This document shows positions 1-9,132 of a stretch of 64,000 nucleotides of DNA, in pieces (the first letter of the stretch is position 1; each line of letters starts with the position of its first letter). Source of the stretch: Paenibacillus sp. Marseille-Q4541. GTDB taxonomy: Bacteria > Bacillota > Bacilli > Paenibacillales > Paenibacillaceae. The DNA is taken from contig NZ_JAGXCY010000001.1 of assembly GCF_018310695.1 (NCBI RefSeq), forward strand, positions 310,001 through 374,000, in the 5' to 3' direction. The notes below the pieces were generated by a model. It worked only from the letters and a program-made list of their open reading frames with translations. It did not search any database and was not told where the DNA came from. A program made the position numbers and the translations under genes.

Positions 1-416
1 GGTCGTCCCATGACCCGGACCACATCCTCCATAGAAACAACAAGTTCGAGGTCATTCAATCTCTCTAAAATCCGAATATTGCGTTCTTCACGTGTCCGGC
101 GCAGCGTCTCAAGTCTAGTAAGAAATTCACGATCCCTAATATCAATATAGTAACCGAGTACATGTATTTCTTTACCTTCAAGTCTGGTGCTGATTTCCAC
201 TCCAGGAACTACCGTTATTCCGTATTTTTCACCCGCAATAAGCGCCTCTTCCACTCCTGCTACTGTATCGTGATCCGTGAGTGCCACTGCAGCAAGCCCC
301 TTTTCACTTGCAATTCGCACATTTTCTGATGAGGGCTGCATCCCGTCAGAAGACAAACTATGCGTATGAAGATCGCATCTCCCTGTAAGAGAAACTTCTT
401 TTCCAGTTGTATTCAT
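1..416 (-). CDS. PHP-domain phosphoesterase, N-terminal part (runs off the window)
   Basis: The minus strand opens at ATG 416 after a strong AAGGAGGAG Shine-Dalgarno site and stays open to the window edge (about 138 codons; C-terminus missing). PHP metal-ligand motifs are visible: DLHTHSLSSDG near residue 15, LTDHDTVAG near residue 46 and PGVEIST near residue 72. This is the layout of the small PHP phosphoesterases that hydrolyse nucleoside 3',5'-bisphosphates or 5'-phosphorylated oligonucleotides (YciV/TrpH type); the substrate is inferred from the family. The LysR gene lies just upstream on the same strand (43-bp gap). Confidence 0.85.
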   Translation of the reverse strand, partial: MNTTGKEVSLTGRCDLHTHSLSSDGMQPSSENVRIASEKGLAAVALTDHDTVAGVEEALIAGEKYGITVVPGVEISTRLEGKEIHVLGYYIDIRDREFLTRLETLRRTREERNIRILERLNDLELVVSMEDVVRVMGR

Positions 417-459
417 GTTCACTCCTCCTTAAGGTTCTTTCCACTTATCCTACAGTGTT

Positions 460-1356
460 TTAGTTCTGAGTTTGTTTCTTAAGATAGTTTAAGAAAGTAA
501 CCGCAGAGATCGGTAACATAGAAGACTTGGAGTATACCTCATAAAATTCTCTAGAAAACGTAATATCCTTCAAGTTTAGTACCTTTACAAGGCCAAGAGC
601 CACTTCGTGTTTGACAGAGGATGGTGAAATAATCGTAATCCCTACACCGGCTTCTACCGCTGATTTAATAGCCCCCGTACTCCCCAGTTCCATAACTGTA
701 TTCAAGTTAGATGGATCGACGCCATTTTCCTTCATCGCGTCCTCCATCACTTGTCTCGTGCCGGAACCTTTTTCTCTTAATATAAAAGGATACTCCAAAA
801 TATCTTGCAGCCTCACCTCATTTTGCAAAACTAGTGGGTGCTGGGCAGGAACAATCAGTTTCAGCTCATCATGCATACCCGGTTCTACAATGAGGTCTGG
901 ATGGGACAGTGGCGCCTCTATCATGCCAAAGTTTAGCTGATTCTTCATGATTCCTTCGACAATCTGGGTTGTATTCATTACATTCATCACGATTGAGATA
1001 TCTGGGTATTTTTTGCCAAAAGGACCTAATAACCGGGGTAGCACGTATTCACCGATTGTCAAACTCGCTCCAATGAGCAAACGACCTTGCAGCTTGTCCG
1101 TATACGAGGCTACCGCCTCATCCGTTTCACGGAATAATTCCATACTTCGCAGTGCATAAGGAAGTAAGGCTTTTCCTGCTTCAGAAAGCTCAATTTTTTT
1201 CGTTGATCGGTGGATTAATTTTGTTCCAAAATAATCTTCAAGTGATTGGATTTGCATAGTTACCGCAGGCTGTGTCATGTGTAAAGCTTGTGCTGCCGCA
1301 GAAAAGCTTCCTTTTTCCGCTACCGTATAAAATATATGCAGCTGGTGAAAGTTCAT
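460..1356 (-). CDS. LysR-family transcriptional regulator (CysL/YwfK-like)
   Basis: 298 residues, the normal LysR length. The N-terminal winged HTH is clear (FHQLHIFYTVAEKGSFSAAA then MTQPAVTMQIQSLE), followed by a periplasmic-binding-like effector domain from about residue 90 (GASLTIGEYVLP, a typical start; LREKGSGTRQVMED inside the ligand pocket region). The overall pattern resembles the CysL/YwfK group linked to sulfur or selenium metabolism, but the regulon cannot be read from the sequence and the neighbours do not define it. A hairpin terminator separates it from the gene upstream. Confidence 0.85.
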   Translation of the reverse strand: MNFHQLHIFYTVAEKGSFSAAAQALHMTQPAVTMQIQSLEDYFGTKLIHRSTKKIELSEAGKALLPYALRSMELFRETDEAVASYTDKLQGRLLIGASLTIGEYVLPRLLGPFGKKYPDISIVMNVMNTTQIVEGIMKNQLNFGMIEAPLSHPDLIVEPGMHDELKLIVPAQHPLVLQNEVRLQDILEYPFILREKGSGTRQVMEDAMKENGVDPSNLNTVMELGSTGAIKSAVEAGVGITIISPSSVKHEVALGLVKVLNLKDITFSREFYEVYSKSSMLPISAVTFLNYLKKQTQN

Positions 1357-1403
1357 CCATTCTTCCCCCTTACCTTCCTATGTATTGTACCCGATTTTAT
1401 ACT

Positions 1404-1430
1404 AAAAAAGGTGTGCAGCATCTGCACACC
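1404..1430 (-). terminator. Rho-independent terminator after the 1460-1897 gene
   Basis: Nine-base-pair stem GGTGTGCAG/CTGCACACC with a 3-nt loop, followed on the minus strand by a T6 run. It isolates the upstream hypothetical gene from the LysR gene. Confidence 0.8.
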
Positions 1431-1459
1431 TCTCCAAACTCACTTTAAGCTATTATACC

Positions 1460-1897
1460 TTATTTACGTTTACGGCTGTTCTTGACCAGTGTCATACGTC
1501 TTGAATGACGTAACCAGGAATAATAAGTCTTTAGATCTCGAAGTTCAATCGTCTCCGACATTCTTCCGAGAAACGTAACAATAATCATTTTGTGAAGGGG
1601 ATTCCCTGTAATATCATATTCACCAGGCAATTCCGTAAATTCCGCAACTACGACAAGATCGCCATCAATCAAATATACATCTTGTTCGTTTCGATAGTAG
1701 GGTGAAATCCTGTTCTGCTTGAGGCACTCCCACAACCATGCTGCGATGTTCTCAAAATCATTATTATCTTGCCTGACTCGGTCAACATATCGAAGTTTCG
1801 CATGGTTCGTAATGACAATGTCAGCCACTTTCTTATCACCTAGAGCTACATAAAAAGGTTCGTAGGTGCTCCAACGCTGCATTAACTTGTCACGCAT
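1460..1897 (-). CDS. Conserved-looking hypothetical protein, 145 aa
   Basis: Soluble protein with no signal peptide or membrane segment. The first half contains ITNHAKLRYVDRV, the middle DVYLIDGDLVVVAEF is a likely beta hairpin, and the C-terminus is very basic (RHSRRMTLVKNSRKRK), which could mean nucleic-acid contact. I do not recognise the family. It has its own terminator, and codon use looks like that of its neighbours, so it is probably a real single-gene unit. Confidence 0.6.
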   Translation of the reverse strand: MRDKLMQRWSTYEPFYVALGDKKVADIVITNHAKLRYVDRVRQDNNDFENIAAWLWECLKQNRISPYYRNEQDVYLIDGDLVVVAEFTELPGEYDITGNPLHKMIIVTFLGRMSETIELRDLKTYYSWLRHSRRMTLVKNSRKRK

Positions 1898-2081
1898 GGG
1901 ATATCACTCTCCACAAGATAGGTCTTTCTATCTACATATTTATCCAATATATTACATCATAAGTCCCGGAATCTCAAGGTAAAAATTGAATCCGAGCTCA
2001 CAATCTTCTATTATAAGTAGCTTTCTGTATGAAAAATCTAAGTCACAAGCCCTACTTGTGCATGTCCCGCTATAAAATAAC

Positions 2082-2108
2082 AGGAGCGACCTGGGTAGGG
2101 CCGCTCCT
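2082..2108 (-). terminator. Terminator after ylbG
   Basis: Minus-strand stem AGGAGCGGCC/GGTCGCTCCT (10 bp with one G-U pair) and a 7-nt loop, followed by GTTATTTTAT. It fits termination of the ylbF-ylbG unit. Confidence 0.6.
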
Positions 2109-2160
2109 CATTACTGCATGTTTTCATCTTTAATCAAGTTAATCTATGCTTATCTCGTTC

Positions 2161-2430
2161 CTATCCGATGCCACCATAAAAACTTGTTTTGTCAGGAACA
2201 TCTTTACTATACTCTGTTTTAATTTCATTTCGATATGAACGCTCTATTTTACGTACATAAGAGAGTCTACGTACATTTTTCATAGTATCTTCCGCACGTT
2301 CTGCATTAACATACATCACTACATAATGCATCTTTCTAGAAATATAATGTACAGTTCCATACTTCTCTAGATTGCGTGCAGCTTTCACATCGCTTACCCA
2401 TATGATATACCCTGTTCGTTCCGCAAACAT
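2161..2430 (-). CDS. ylbG: YlbG family protein (UPF0298/DUF2129)
   Basis: 89 residues, the family size. Features typical of YlbG are present: an N-terminal RTGYIIWVSDVKAARNLEKYG block, HYVVMYVN in the middle and VRRLSYVRKIERSYR near the end. Function is not established in the family; it is repeatedly found next to ylbF, as here (98 bp apart, same strand). A small ferredoxin-like fold is the usual expectation. Confidence 0.85.
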   Translation of the reverse strand: MFAERTGYIIWVSDVKAARNLEKYGTVHYISRKMHYVVMYVNAERAEDTMKNVRRLSYVRKIERSYRNEIKTEYSKDVPDKTSFYGGIG

Positions 2431-2528
2431 GCGAATTTCACCTCTTTAGTAGGATTTGCATCTCTTTCTATCTATTGCAAAATCCTCTTGCCTGAAACTA
2501 AAAGACCCGGCAAGCGATTCTATAAAAG

Positions 2529-2978
2529 CTAACCTCCGCAACCACAGCTTCCGCCGCCTCCACATCCACCTTTTGGTGAATGATTGTTGCTTGGTACTTT
2601 AATTGTGTTTGATACAGAGAAAGCGATCGTTTCAGACATTTGATGTAATAAACTATCAAGTTGCAGTTCCGCTTCTTTAAAACGGACCACTTCTTCAAAA
2701 GTTTCCAGCTTGTCTTCCACTGCCTTCACTTCGTCCTTAGCGCTATGGTAATTAGGATGGAAATGACCAAAACGTTGTGTTTCAGCAAACAGTTCCTTCT
2801 TATCTTCAAGTCTTCGTACCCATTCCTGTATTTCTGGATTCATACGAACCCGTTCTTTCCAATATAAATAATCTGAAACCAACGTCGACTCGTTGATCAT
2901 ATCGCCCAGTTCATAGGCGTAAGTCAACACTTGGGCCATATCAACCGTGTTAAGTTCAGATACGCTCATGAAATTCAT
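2529..2978 (-). CDS. ylbF: YlbF/RicF, subunit of the Ric (YaaT-YlbF-YmcA) complex
   Basis: 149 residues, helical, with the YlbF/YmcA-type core (GDMINESTLVSDYLYWKE, then a long charged helix around residues 55-110). In B. subtilis YlbF partners YmcA and YaaT in a complex that carries [4Fe-4S] clusters, promotes RNase Y-dependent mRNA maturation, and is needed for competence, sporulation and biofilm formation. The C-terminal tail GGCGGGGSCGCGG carries three cysteines in a flexible glycine linker, the expected cluster-binding tail. Two start codons are possible (2978 or the ATG four codons in, at 2969); no strong ribosome site separates them. Confidence 0.88.
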   Translation of the reverse strand: MNFMSVSELNTVDMAQVLTYAYELGDMINESTLVSDYLYWKERVRMNPEIQEWVRRLEDKKELFAETQRFGHFHPNYHSAKDEVKAVEDKLETFEEVVRFKEAELQLDSLLHQMSETIAFSVSNTIKVPSNNHSPKGGCGGGGSCGCGG

Positions 2979-3092
2979 CCCGATCTATATTAAAGTTCCC
3001 CTTCACGATGTGAAGCGGACTATATCTATCATACCATACCCGTTAGTCCATAAGAAGAGTTTTGTTCATAAACGTTCTCAATATTTTACTTA

Positions 3093-5021
3093 TTATGGTA
3101 AAATAAGGATCACATTTGTCCATTCAATGGGTACAAGTGTACGTTTCTCGGCAACGTTACCATCCTTAGTCAGCAACCATCCGTTTACTGCCCAAGGTTC
3201 TCCTTTTCCGATGGATTCAGGAATGAACTGTTGCCTTGCACCCTGTATCTCGACTCCCATTCGAGTTCGCCACTCAATTGCCTGCTGTACCAACTGTTTT
3301 GCTGTTGATGGGTGATACTCTCTCCATTCATCCAGCCACATCTTCGGAACCTCAGCCTTATTAGGCAATAGCGAAATCAATTCCCTATCTTCAGGTATTG
3401 ATTCATAGTAGTGTAGGTTGCGACCTGTGTAGACAAATCCCTGTCTTCCTTCTTCATAAAACTTGATCCTATGCAGGTCATCATCAAAGGGGGCCGTAGA
3501 ATCTCTATCTAAAGAAATAGCAGGATATCTTCGTACTTCTGCGTCGATCCCCTTCACTGCCTTTGCAGGGGCAAGTCCCATTAAAGTAAGGCGTTTTCTC
3601 ACTTCCGCCATTTTCTCCGGTTCCAGGATGAAATATAGCGGTCCGATTCTTTGGATGGCACCGTTCCATGCTGGATAAGCCTCTATTTTGTCAGCATCCT
3701 GTTCACTTTCCGCCCGCAGCAGCATCACTTGTGCAAAAGAAGTACGACCTAGCTCGGCCCCCCATTGATTCAGTGCTAGGAAGACATTCTCCGGAACATT
3801 CCCTTGAGAATACCGATTAAGCCATTCCAGCACCAACGATGGCGTTAGTCCAAGCTCGGCTCCTTCTAACAGGCGCTCTCGAGTTAATTTGTAGATGGTC
3901 ATCTGATCCCGTACTATAAGATCGGAGCAACCTTCAAGTAGCCACCTTATCTGATAGGACGCATCTGGGGGAACAATGACCTCGAAATCAGGCTGTACAT
4001 AGATGATGGGCTCTGTAATTTCCTTTTCTAATCGATCACTCGCTTCCGTTTGTTCTGCCTCTTCTGCAATGAAGAATACCGGGCTTGTCCATCGATAAAA
4101 TGTAGCATCTTCCGAAGCAGAACATACCCCTGTATCCCCATAACCGAAGGCCGCAAGGAGCATGGTCCAGCCTTTAGCGTAACTGAGTAATTCGGCATAC
4201 TCCCTTTCATCACACATACCATGCTGTACAAATATAAGACAGATCTGATGGACATCAAGCCACTGACCCGCATATTGACTACTAAATAAACTCAAAAGAT
4301 ATCGAAAATGCTGGAGTGCAGATTCTTGCACACTATAACGTTCCATGAATGCTTCATAAATATATCGTTCCATCTGATGACTATTTAACTGTATCCACTT
4401 GCTTACATAAGGCTCGTTTAGGATGATTTCTGCCTCTTCTCTCCGAGCAAGCCCAAGACTAAACACCAAATCAAGCAGCACAGCTACATGTACCGGATAC
4501 AGATCAGGATGAGAATACGATAATTTCAACGCTTTGAAATCAGCACTCGTTAGCACCGTTAAATTCTCAATTTTCCCGAGTGTTTTTTTATGAATTGTCC
4601 CCTTTGCAGTCAGCTGAACACCTTGGTTAGCAATATAAGATAACAAGTGAAGAATTTCCCCTGCAATTTTCGGTTTTGCTTCTACAAATACTTCTATATC
4701 GCTTGAAGAAGAAAGTGGAGGCGATCCTTGAAAAAACGGCAGAACATAATGTTCTGTCAAAAAGGGGAGGTGCAGAGAAGGAATAAAATAGATATGTTCT
4801 CCCCACGTTTTTTTTGCGGCATTGATCCATCCTTTTTTACGCAAGCCGAATAATGCAATCTCAAGTTCAAGTCCACTCAGCTTTCCTGCAAGTAAACTTG
4901 CAAGACGTTCCATCTGAAGTGGATTCCCGCCGAACTCTAAAAAAGCCGTCTGTAATAACAGATCTTCGTCCTTTGACCATGGTCTTTCATCCAAATTGTG
5001 TGTAGATACTTCATTCATCAA
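3093..5021 (-). CDS. Helicase-associated protein with XPB/Ssl2-type N-terminal domain
   Basis: 642 residues with no helicase motifs. Around residues 330-480 it contains the XPB/Ssl2 N-terminal (Helicase_C_3) signature: IIYVQPDFEVIVPPDA, then LTRERLLEGAELGLTPSLV and LEWLNRYSQGNVPENV. The first 300 residues look helical and include a possible winged-helix (LELEIALFGLRKKGWINAA). It starts inside the end of the XPB helicase gene (ATGA overlap at 5018-5021), so the two are translated together and probably form a complex. Its role (DNA-repair cofactor, loader or regulator) is inference; there is no Bax1-like nuclease next to it, unlike archaeal XPB loci. Confidence 0.8.
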   Translation of the reverse strand: MMNEVSTHNLDERPWSKDEDLLLQTAFLEFGGNPLQMERLASLLAGKLSGLELEIALFGLRKKGWINAAKKTWGEHIYFIPSLHLPFLTEHYVLPFFQGSPPLSSSSDIEVFVEAKPKIAGEILHLLSYIANQGVQLTAKGTIHKKTLGKIENLTVLTSADFKALKLSYSHPDLYPVHVAVLLDLVFSLGLARREEAEIILNEPYVSKWIQLNSHQMERYIYEAFMERYSVQESALQHFRYLLSLFSSQYAGQWLDVHQICLIFVQHGMCDEREYAELLSYAKGWTMLLAAFGYGDTGVCSASEDATFYRWTSPVFFIAEEAEQTEASDRLEKEITEPIIYVQPDFEVIVPPDASYQIRWLLEGCSDLIVRDQMTIYKLTRERLLEGAELGLTPSLVLEWLNRYSQGNVPENVFLALNQWGAELGRTSFAQVMLLRAESEQDADKIEAYPAWNGAIQRIGPLYFILEPEKMAEVRKRLTLMGLAPAKAVKGIDAEVRRYPAISLDRDSTAPFDDDLHRIKFYEEGRQGFVYTGRNLHYYESIPEDRELISLLPNKAEVPKMWLDEWREYHPSTAKQLVQQAIEWRTRMGVEIQGARQQFIPESIGKGEPWAVNGWLLTKDGNVAEKRTLVPIEWTNVILILP

Positions 5022-6715
5022 CCGGAGGCAACCTCCCTCTCACCCGTCACGTGATATTCATATCCCTGCTCTATTAGGAACAATTGTCTCTTCAAGGCAA
5101 AATCCTGTTCTCTTGAATCCTCCGAAACCAAAGTGTAAAAGTAAGCTCTGTTATCGCCTTCTTTAGGTCTAAGAATTCGGCCTAATCGCTGTGCTTCTTC
5201 CTGACGAGAACCAAAACTCCCCGAAACTTCGATTGCCAGAGCAGCATCAGGCAAATCCACAGCAAAGTTAGCTACTTTGGACACAACTAATGTGGAAATT
5301 TCTTTTTGACGAAAAGCAGTAAACAACCGTAAGCGTTCCTGTTCACTAGTTGCTCCCGTAATTAGCGGGACGCCCAGTTCTTTAGCCATCGCCTTTAATT
5401 GACCGACGTATTGTCCGATAATGAGAGCCGGTACATTCGGATGTAGCGCAAGCAGCCTCTTTACTACTTTGTTCTTCGCTGGATTCTCGGATGCAAGTCT
5501 AAACTTCTGCCTGCTTTCGGCGTACATATACGCTTCCTTAAGTTCATCTGACATCGGAACACGCACTTCCTTGCAGTCCACTTCAGCAATCCACCCCTGC
5601 TGTTCTAGCTCTTTCCAGGGTAGTTCATAACGCTTCGGACCAATGAGTGAAAATACATCCTCTTCACGGCCATCCTCTCTCACCAGCGTAGCCGTAAGTC
5701 CCAGCCTTCTTGTTGCCTGGATATCTGCTGTTGCACGAAACACCGGAGCAGGAAGAAGATGCACCTCATCATAAACAATAAGCCCCCAGCTCCGTTCACC
5801 AAACAACTTCATATGAGTAAACTCGCTATCTTTTGATTTTCGGTGCGTCATAATTTGATAGGTAGCTACCGTCACTGGTTTGACTTCCTTATTATGACCG
5901 GAATATTCTCCTATCGATTCCGCTGGAATCGTCGTTTTTTGTTCAATCTCGCGAATCCATTGCCGGACTGAAGTCGTATTAGACGTAAGAATAAGCACTT
6001 CTGACTGAAGTTTTTCCATCACGGCCATGCCGACAATTGTTTTTCCTGCTCCACAGGGCAGAACAAGAACTCCGCTGCCACCGAAACCATCTTTTCCTTC
6101 AAAGGCACTCGCTGCCTCCTTTTGATAGTCACGAAGTCCAAAGGTTTTGCTGCCTTTGCCATCTAAGGAATTCATCTTATCTCTCCACGTAAAAGAAAGC
6201 GGACTCCCGTGTTTATATCCTGCAAGGTCCATGACCGGGTAACCGAGTCTCGTAAGGTCTTGTTTCAGCAGACCTCGGTACTCTCCAAGAACTTGTAGCT
6301 CTGTATTTGACAATCGGCATAATTGATACGCGGTCAATGATTTGTGTGACATAATTTCAGTAAGCAGCTCTGTATCTTCACTTACTAGTCGAAATTGTCC
6401 TGACTCATCGTGAGGTTCTAGTGTCAGCTTACCGTATTTCTCGATGAGTCCTCTGACCTCTTGAGAAAGTGATGCCGGTACGTTCCAGCGAGAAACAGAC
6501 TCAAGTCTTTCCAAGATCTCCTCTGCTGAGTAGCCCAAAGCAGCGGCGCTCCATAACGTGAGGGGCGTCATTTTATATGTATGAAAAGCAGGAGGACTCT
6601 TAACCAGCTCAGCGAAGGGAATAATCAGTTCTCTCGCTTGATCTGACTGAGGATGTGCCGTCTCCAGCAAAATGGTAAAGTCACGCTGTACAATACATGC
6701 GTTTTGTGGGTTCAT
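5018..6715 (-). CDS. XPB-family DNA repair helicase (superfamily 2)
   Basis: 565 residues. An XPB-type N-terminal domain (IVQRDFTILLETAHP at residue 8 onward) precedes a full SF2 helicase core: Q-region GLRDYQKEAA, Walker A LPCGAGKTIVG at about 219-229, Walker B/DEVH in VYDEVHLLPA, motif III LGLTATLVRED containing the XPB RED tripeptide, and motif VI AQRLGRILRPKEG. It is therefore an ATP-dependent 3'-5' DNA-unwinding enzyme by family, likely acting in DNA repair. The stop codon overlaps the start of the partner gene. A hairpin upstream (6802-6848) separates it from the CBS gene. Confidence 0.92.
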   Translation of the reverse strand: MNPQNACIVQRDFTILLETAHPQSDQARELIIPFAELVKSPPAFHTYKMTPLTLWSAAALGYSAEEILERLESVSRWNVPASLSQEVRGLIEKYGKLTLEPHDESGQFRLVSEDTELLTEIMSHKSLTAYQLCRLSNTELQVLGEYRGLLKQDLTRLGYPVMDLAGYKHGSPLSFTWRDKMNSLDGKGSKTFGLRDYQKEAASAFEGKDGFGGSGVLVLPCGAGKTIVGMAVMEKLQSEVLILTSNTTSVRQWIREIEQKTTIPAESIGEYSGHNKEVKPVTVATYQIMTHRKSKDSEFTHMKLFGERSWGLIVYDEVHLLPAPVFRATADIQATRRLGLTATLVREDGREEDVFSLIGPKRYELPWKELEQQGWIAEVDCKEVRVPMSDELKEAYMYAESRQKFRLASENPAKNKVVKRLLALHPNVPALIIGQYVGQLKAMAKELGVPLITGATSEQERLRLFTAFRQKEISTLVVSKVANFAVDLPDAALAIEVSGSFGSRQEEAQRLGRILRPKEGDNRAYFYTLVSEDSREQDFALKRQLFLIEQGYEYHVTGEREVASG

Positions 6716-6801
6716 AAATCTTCCTCCTTTACTTCCAGTATTTCCTTGAATGCTATGTTTATTTCATCACCTTACCTGTCCCTAGCATAAATAAAAGGGT
6801 A

Positions 6802-6848
6802 AGAAAAAAGTTCATCCTTCACCATTTAGGCGAAAATGAACTTTTCTT
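6802..6848 (-). terminator. Terminator after the CBS-domain gene
   Basis: Minus strand AAGAAAAGTTCAT pairs with ATGAACTTTTTTCTT, with an inner TTCGCC/GGTGAA stem. T-rich tails on both strands make it potentially bidirectional. It lies between the CBS gene end and the XPB start. Confidence 0.65.
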
Positions 6849-6893
6849 GTGTTCCTAAGATAGTATACAGGACCTTCATCAGGTTCCGAAATA

Positions 6894-7325
6894 TTAATGA
6901 GTGTGTGCTGAAATGTCCGTTAAGGCGATACCTGCATTGTCCTCGAAAGGAGATTGTGTTGCCAGATCTCCAAGGGACAAAATCCCTACCAGTTGTCCAT
7001 TGTCAACGACAGGCAGCCTTCTTACTTGATGCTTAGCCATAATATCAGCAGCGGCATCTACAGATGCCTTCGAATCTACGGTAATTACGTCTTTTGTCAT
7101 CACTTCACTTACTTTCGTAGAACCTGGGTGTTTGGATGCAATCCCGCGTAGAACAAGATCACGATCCGTCACGACACCAACCAGTTTACGGTGATCTTCC
7201 GTCTCTACAATGGGAATAAATCCAATATCATGTTCTTTCATATTCAGCGCGATATCATACACATGCTTATCCATGGAAACCGGAATAATGTTTGTGGACA
7301 TCACTTCGGAAACATACTTTTTCAT
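6894..7325 (-). CDS. Two-CBS-domain protein (YhcV/CbpB-like)
   Basis: 144 residues made almost only of two CBS motifs: MSTNIIPVSMDKHVYDIA through VTDRDLVLRGIA, and MTKDVITVDSKASVDAAA through GQLVGILSLGDLA. Tandem CBS pairs bind adenine nucleotides, and some Firmicute members bind c-di-AMP; the ligand here is unknown. The reading frame stays open 12 codons further up, but the ATG at 7325 has a GAGGAG site at good distance, so I use it. Monocistronic. Confidence 0.88.
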   Translation of the reverse strand: MKKYVSEVMSTNIIPVSMDKHVYDIALNMKEHDIGFIPIVETEDHRKLVGVVTDRDLVLRGIASKHPGSTKVSEVMTKDVITVDSKASVDAAADIMAKHQVRRLPVVDNGQLVGILSLGDLATQSPFEDNAGIALTDISAHTH

Positions 7326-7440
7326 TAGGTGCATACTCCTCATCATCATAGGATCTAACAACTGTAACCCAAAAGCATTCTGTTAGAATACCCAATTGGA
7401 CAAACAGCATTCTCTTCACCCGCAAATGACGAGACTTTAT

Positions 7441-8625
7441 TTAAGCGTGTTCTTTTAGATAGTCTTGCGTCATCTGAATAAATAGTTTCATCGCATCCAG
7501 CATAGCACTCTCATCAAAATCAAACCTTGGATGGTGATGCGGATAAACTGCATTTAATTGTTCATTACCCGCACCCACAAACATGAAGCAGCCCGGTTTC
7601 TCTTTGAGATAATAAGCAAAATCTTCAGCAGGCATGATTTTTGGTGTCACAGCCACTCTTTCTGCCCCAAACACTTTTGACGCGGTCGCAAAAAAACGTG
7701 CTGCTTCCTTCTCATCATTAACGACAGGCGGATAACCCATAATGTACTCGATTTCAGCTTCTGTTCCGTACGCGGCAGCGATCTGTTGAGCTAATGTATG
7801 TATTCGATCCTTCATAATGTATCTCGTTTCTTCATCAAATGTGCGGACAGTCCCACTCATTTTGAACGTTTCGGCAATGACATTTTGGGCAGATCCAGCT
7901 TGAATTGTTCCAATGGTAAGCACGGCAGGCTGCAATGGATCAACGGAACGACTCACTACACTTTGCATTTGTAAAACGAGGGCAGATCCGGCAATAATGC
8001 TATCAATGCTCGTTTGGGGTACGCCTCCATGGCCGCCCTTGCCTGTAAGCTGAATATAAAAATCATCTGCGGCAGCCATCATGGCACCTGGAGTACTCGC
8101 ATACGTCCCCACTGGGATTGGAGTCCACAAATGAATGCCATAAACGACGTCAACTTCATTTAACGCTCCGCTCGCAATCACTTTGGCCGCCCCACCCGGG
8201 AGAAGCTCCTCGGCAGGCTGAAATAAAAACCTGATTTCTCCAGTAAAGTCTTCCTTATGCTCACTCATATACCCGGCCGTTGCCAGCAATGTTGATACAT
8301 GTCCATCATGTCCGCAAGCGTGCATCACGCCATCCACTTGTGATTTATAGGGAACTGTTTTTTCATCTTGAATGGGAAGAGCATCCATGTCAGCTCTCAG
8401 CATTACTACAGGGCCTGAACGTCCTGATTGCAAAATGCCAATCACACCGTGGCCTCCTACATTCGTTATCACTTCAAGTCCATAATATTCCAGATGTTCA
8501 GCAATAAACTTAGAGGTTTGAGACTCTTGAAAAGAAAGCTCTGGGTGCTGGTGAAGATAACGTCTCCACTCTATCATTTTGCCAAGCCATTCTTCATAGG
8601 TATGCACTGTATTCACGCTCTCCAC
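7441..8625 (-). CDS. M20-family amidohydrolase (N-acyl-L-amino acid deacylase type)
   Basis: 394 residues. Metal-site motifs of the M20D/HipO group are present: ADMDALPIQDE near residue 78, MHACGHDGHVSTLLA near 104, QPAEELLPGGA near 136, and the C-terminal MPAEDFAYYL with a late YPHHHPRFD. Members cleave N-acetyl, N-benzoyl or other acyl groups from amino acids or amidated conjugates in the cytoplasm, using two zinc or manganese ions. The exact substrate cannot be read. Start ATG 8625 gives the usual family length. Confidence 0.9.
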   Translation of the reverse strand: MESVNTVHTYEEWLGKMIEWRRYLHQHPELSFQESQTSKFIAEHLEYYGLEVITNVGGHGVIGILQSGRSGPVVMLRADMDALPIQDEKTVPYKSQVDGVMHACGHDGHVSTLLATAGYMSEHKEDFTGEIRFLFQPAEELLPGGAAKVIASGALNEVDVVYGIHLWTPIPVGTYASTPGAMMAAADDFYIQLTGKGGHGGVPQTSIDSIIAGSALVLQMQSVVSRSVDPLQPAVLTIGTIQAGSAQNVIAETFKMSGTVRTFDEETRYIMKDRIHTLAQQIAAAYGTEAEIEYIMGYPPVVNDEKEAARFFATASKVFGAERVAVTPKIMPAEDFAYYLKEKPGCFMFVGAGNEQLNAVYPHHHPRFDFDESAMLDAMKLFIQMTQDYLKEHA

Positions 8626-8778
8626 CCCTTCAAATGATTTCTTCTATAATTGTAGCAGAATTTATACGTAAACGATATGAAATGGGAGGTTATGGAAAGC
8701 TTGCACATGTAGAGGAAACATACTAATATGAAACTAGAAATGTAAGGGAGTTTTTTATATAAGGAGGTATTGTCGTCA

Positions 8779-9126
8779 ATGATTTTTGAAAACACAGGCC
8801 TGGACGGTTTAAAAAGTGATCTGGCGTACTTGGACGAAAGTGCCGAGAAGGTCGGATTTATTCGTTGGCAGTGGGAATATTATCGTGCTACATACGACTA
8901 CAAAATTGAGGACAACAAGACAAAAAACGAATATTTCTTACGTATTAATACACGGGCAATCGAGGGCAAACTAGAAAAACCAGACACCATTCTTTCCGTA
9001 GAAGCGGTATATCTCGGAAGAGCAACATTCCCCCATGGACTAGAGTATGAGAGTGAAATCCCTACTCCTGTATTGAATGTAGCTAACGAGAAATTAAAAC
9101 AACTCAAGGAACTGCTTGAAGCTTAG
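8779..9126 (+). CDS. yugN: YugN-like family protein
   Basis: About 115 residues; matches the YugN family in size and in the motifs VGFIRWQWEYYRATYD, YFLRINTRAIEG and YLGRATFPHGLEYE. The function is unknown in the family. The frame could begin at TTG 8770, but that lies only 2 nt from the AAGGAGG at 8761; ATG 8779 is at a more workable distance. It sits 6 bp before the SEDS gene, so the two are probably co-transcribed. Confidence 0.8.
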   Translation: MIFENTGLDGLKSDLAYLDESAEKVGFIRWQWEYYRATYDYKIEDNKTKNEYFLRINTRAIEGKLEKPDTILSVEAVYLGRATFPHGLEYESEIPTPVLNVANEKLKQLKELLEA

Positions 9127-9132
9127 GCTAAT

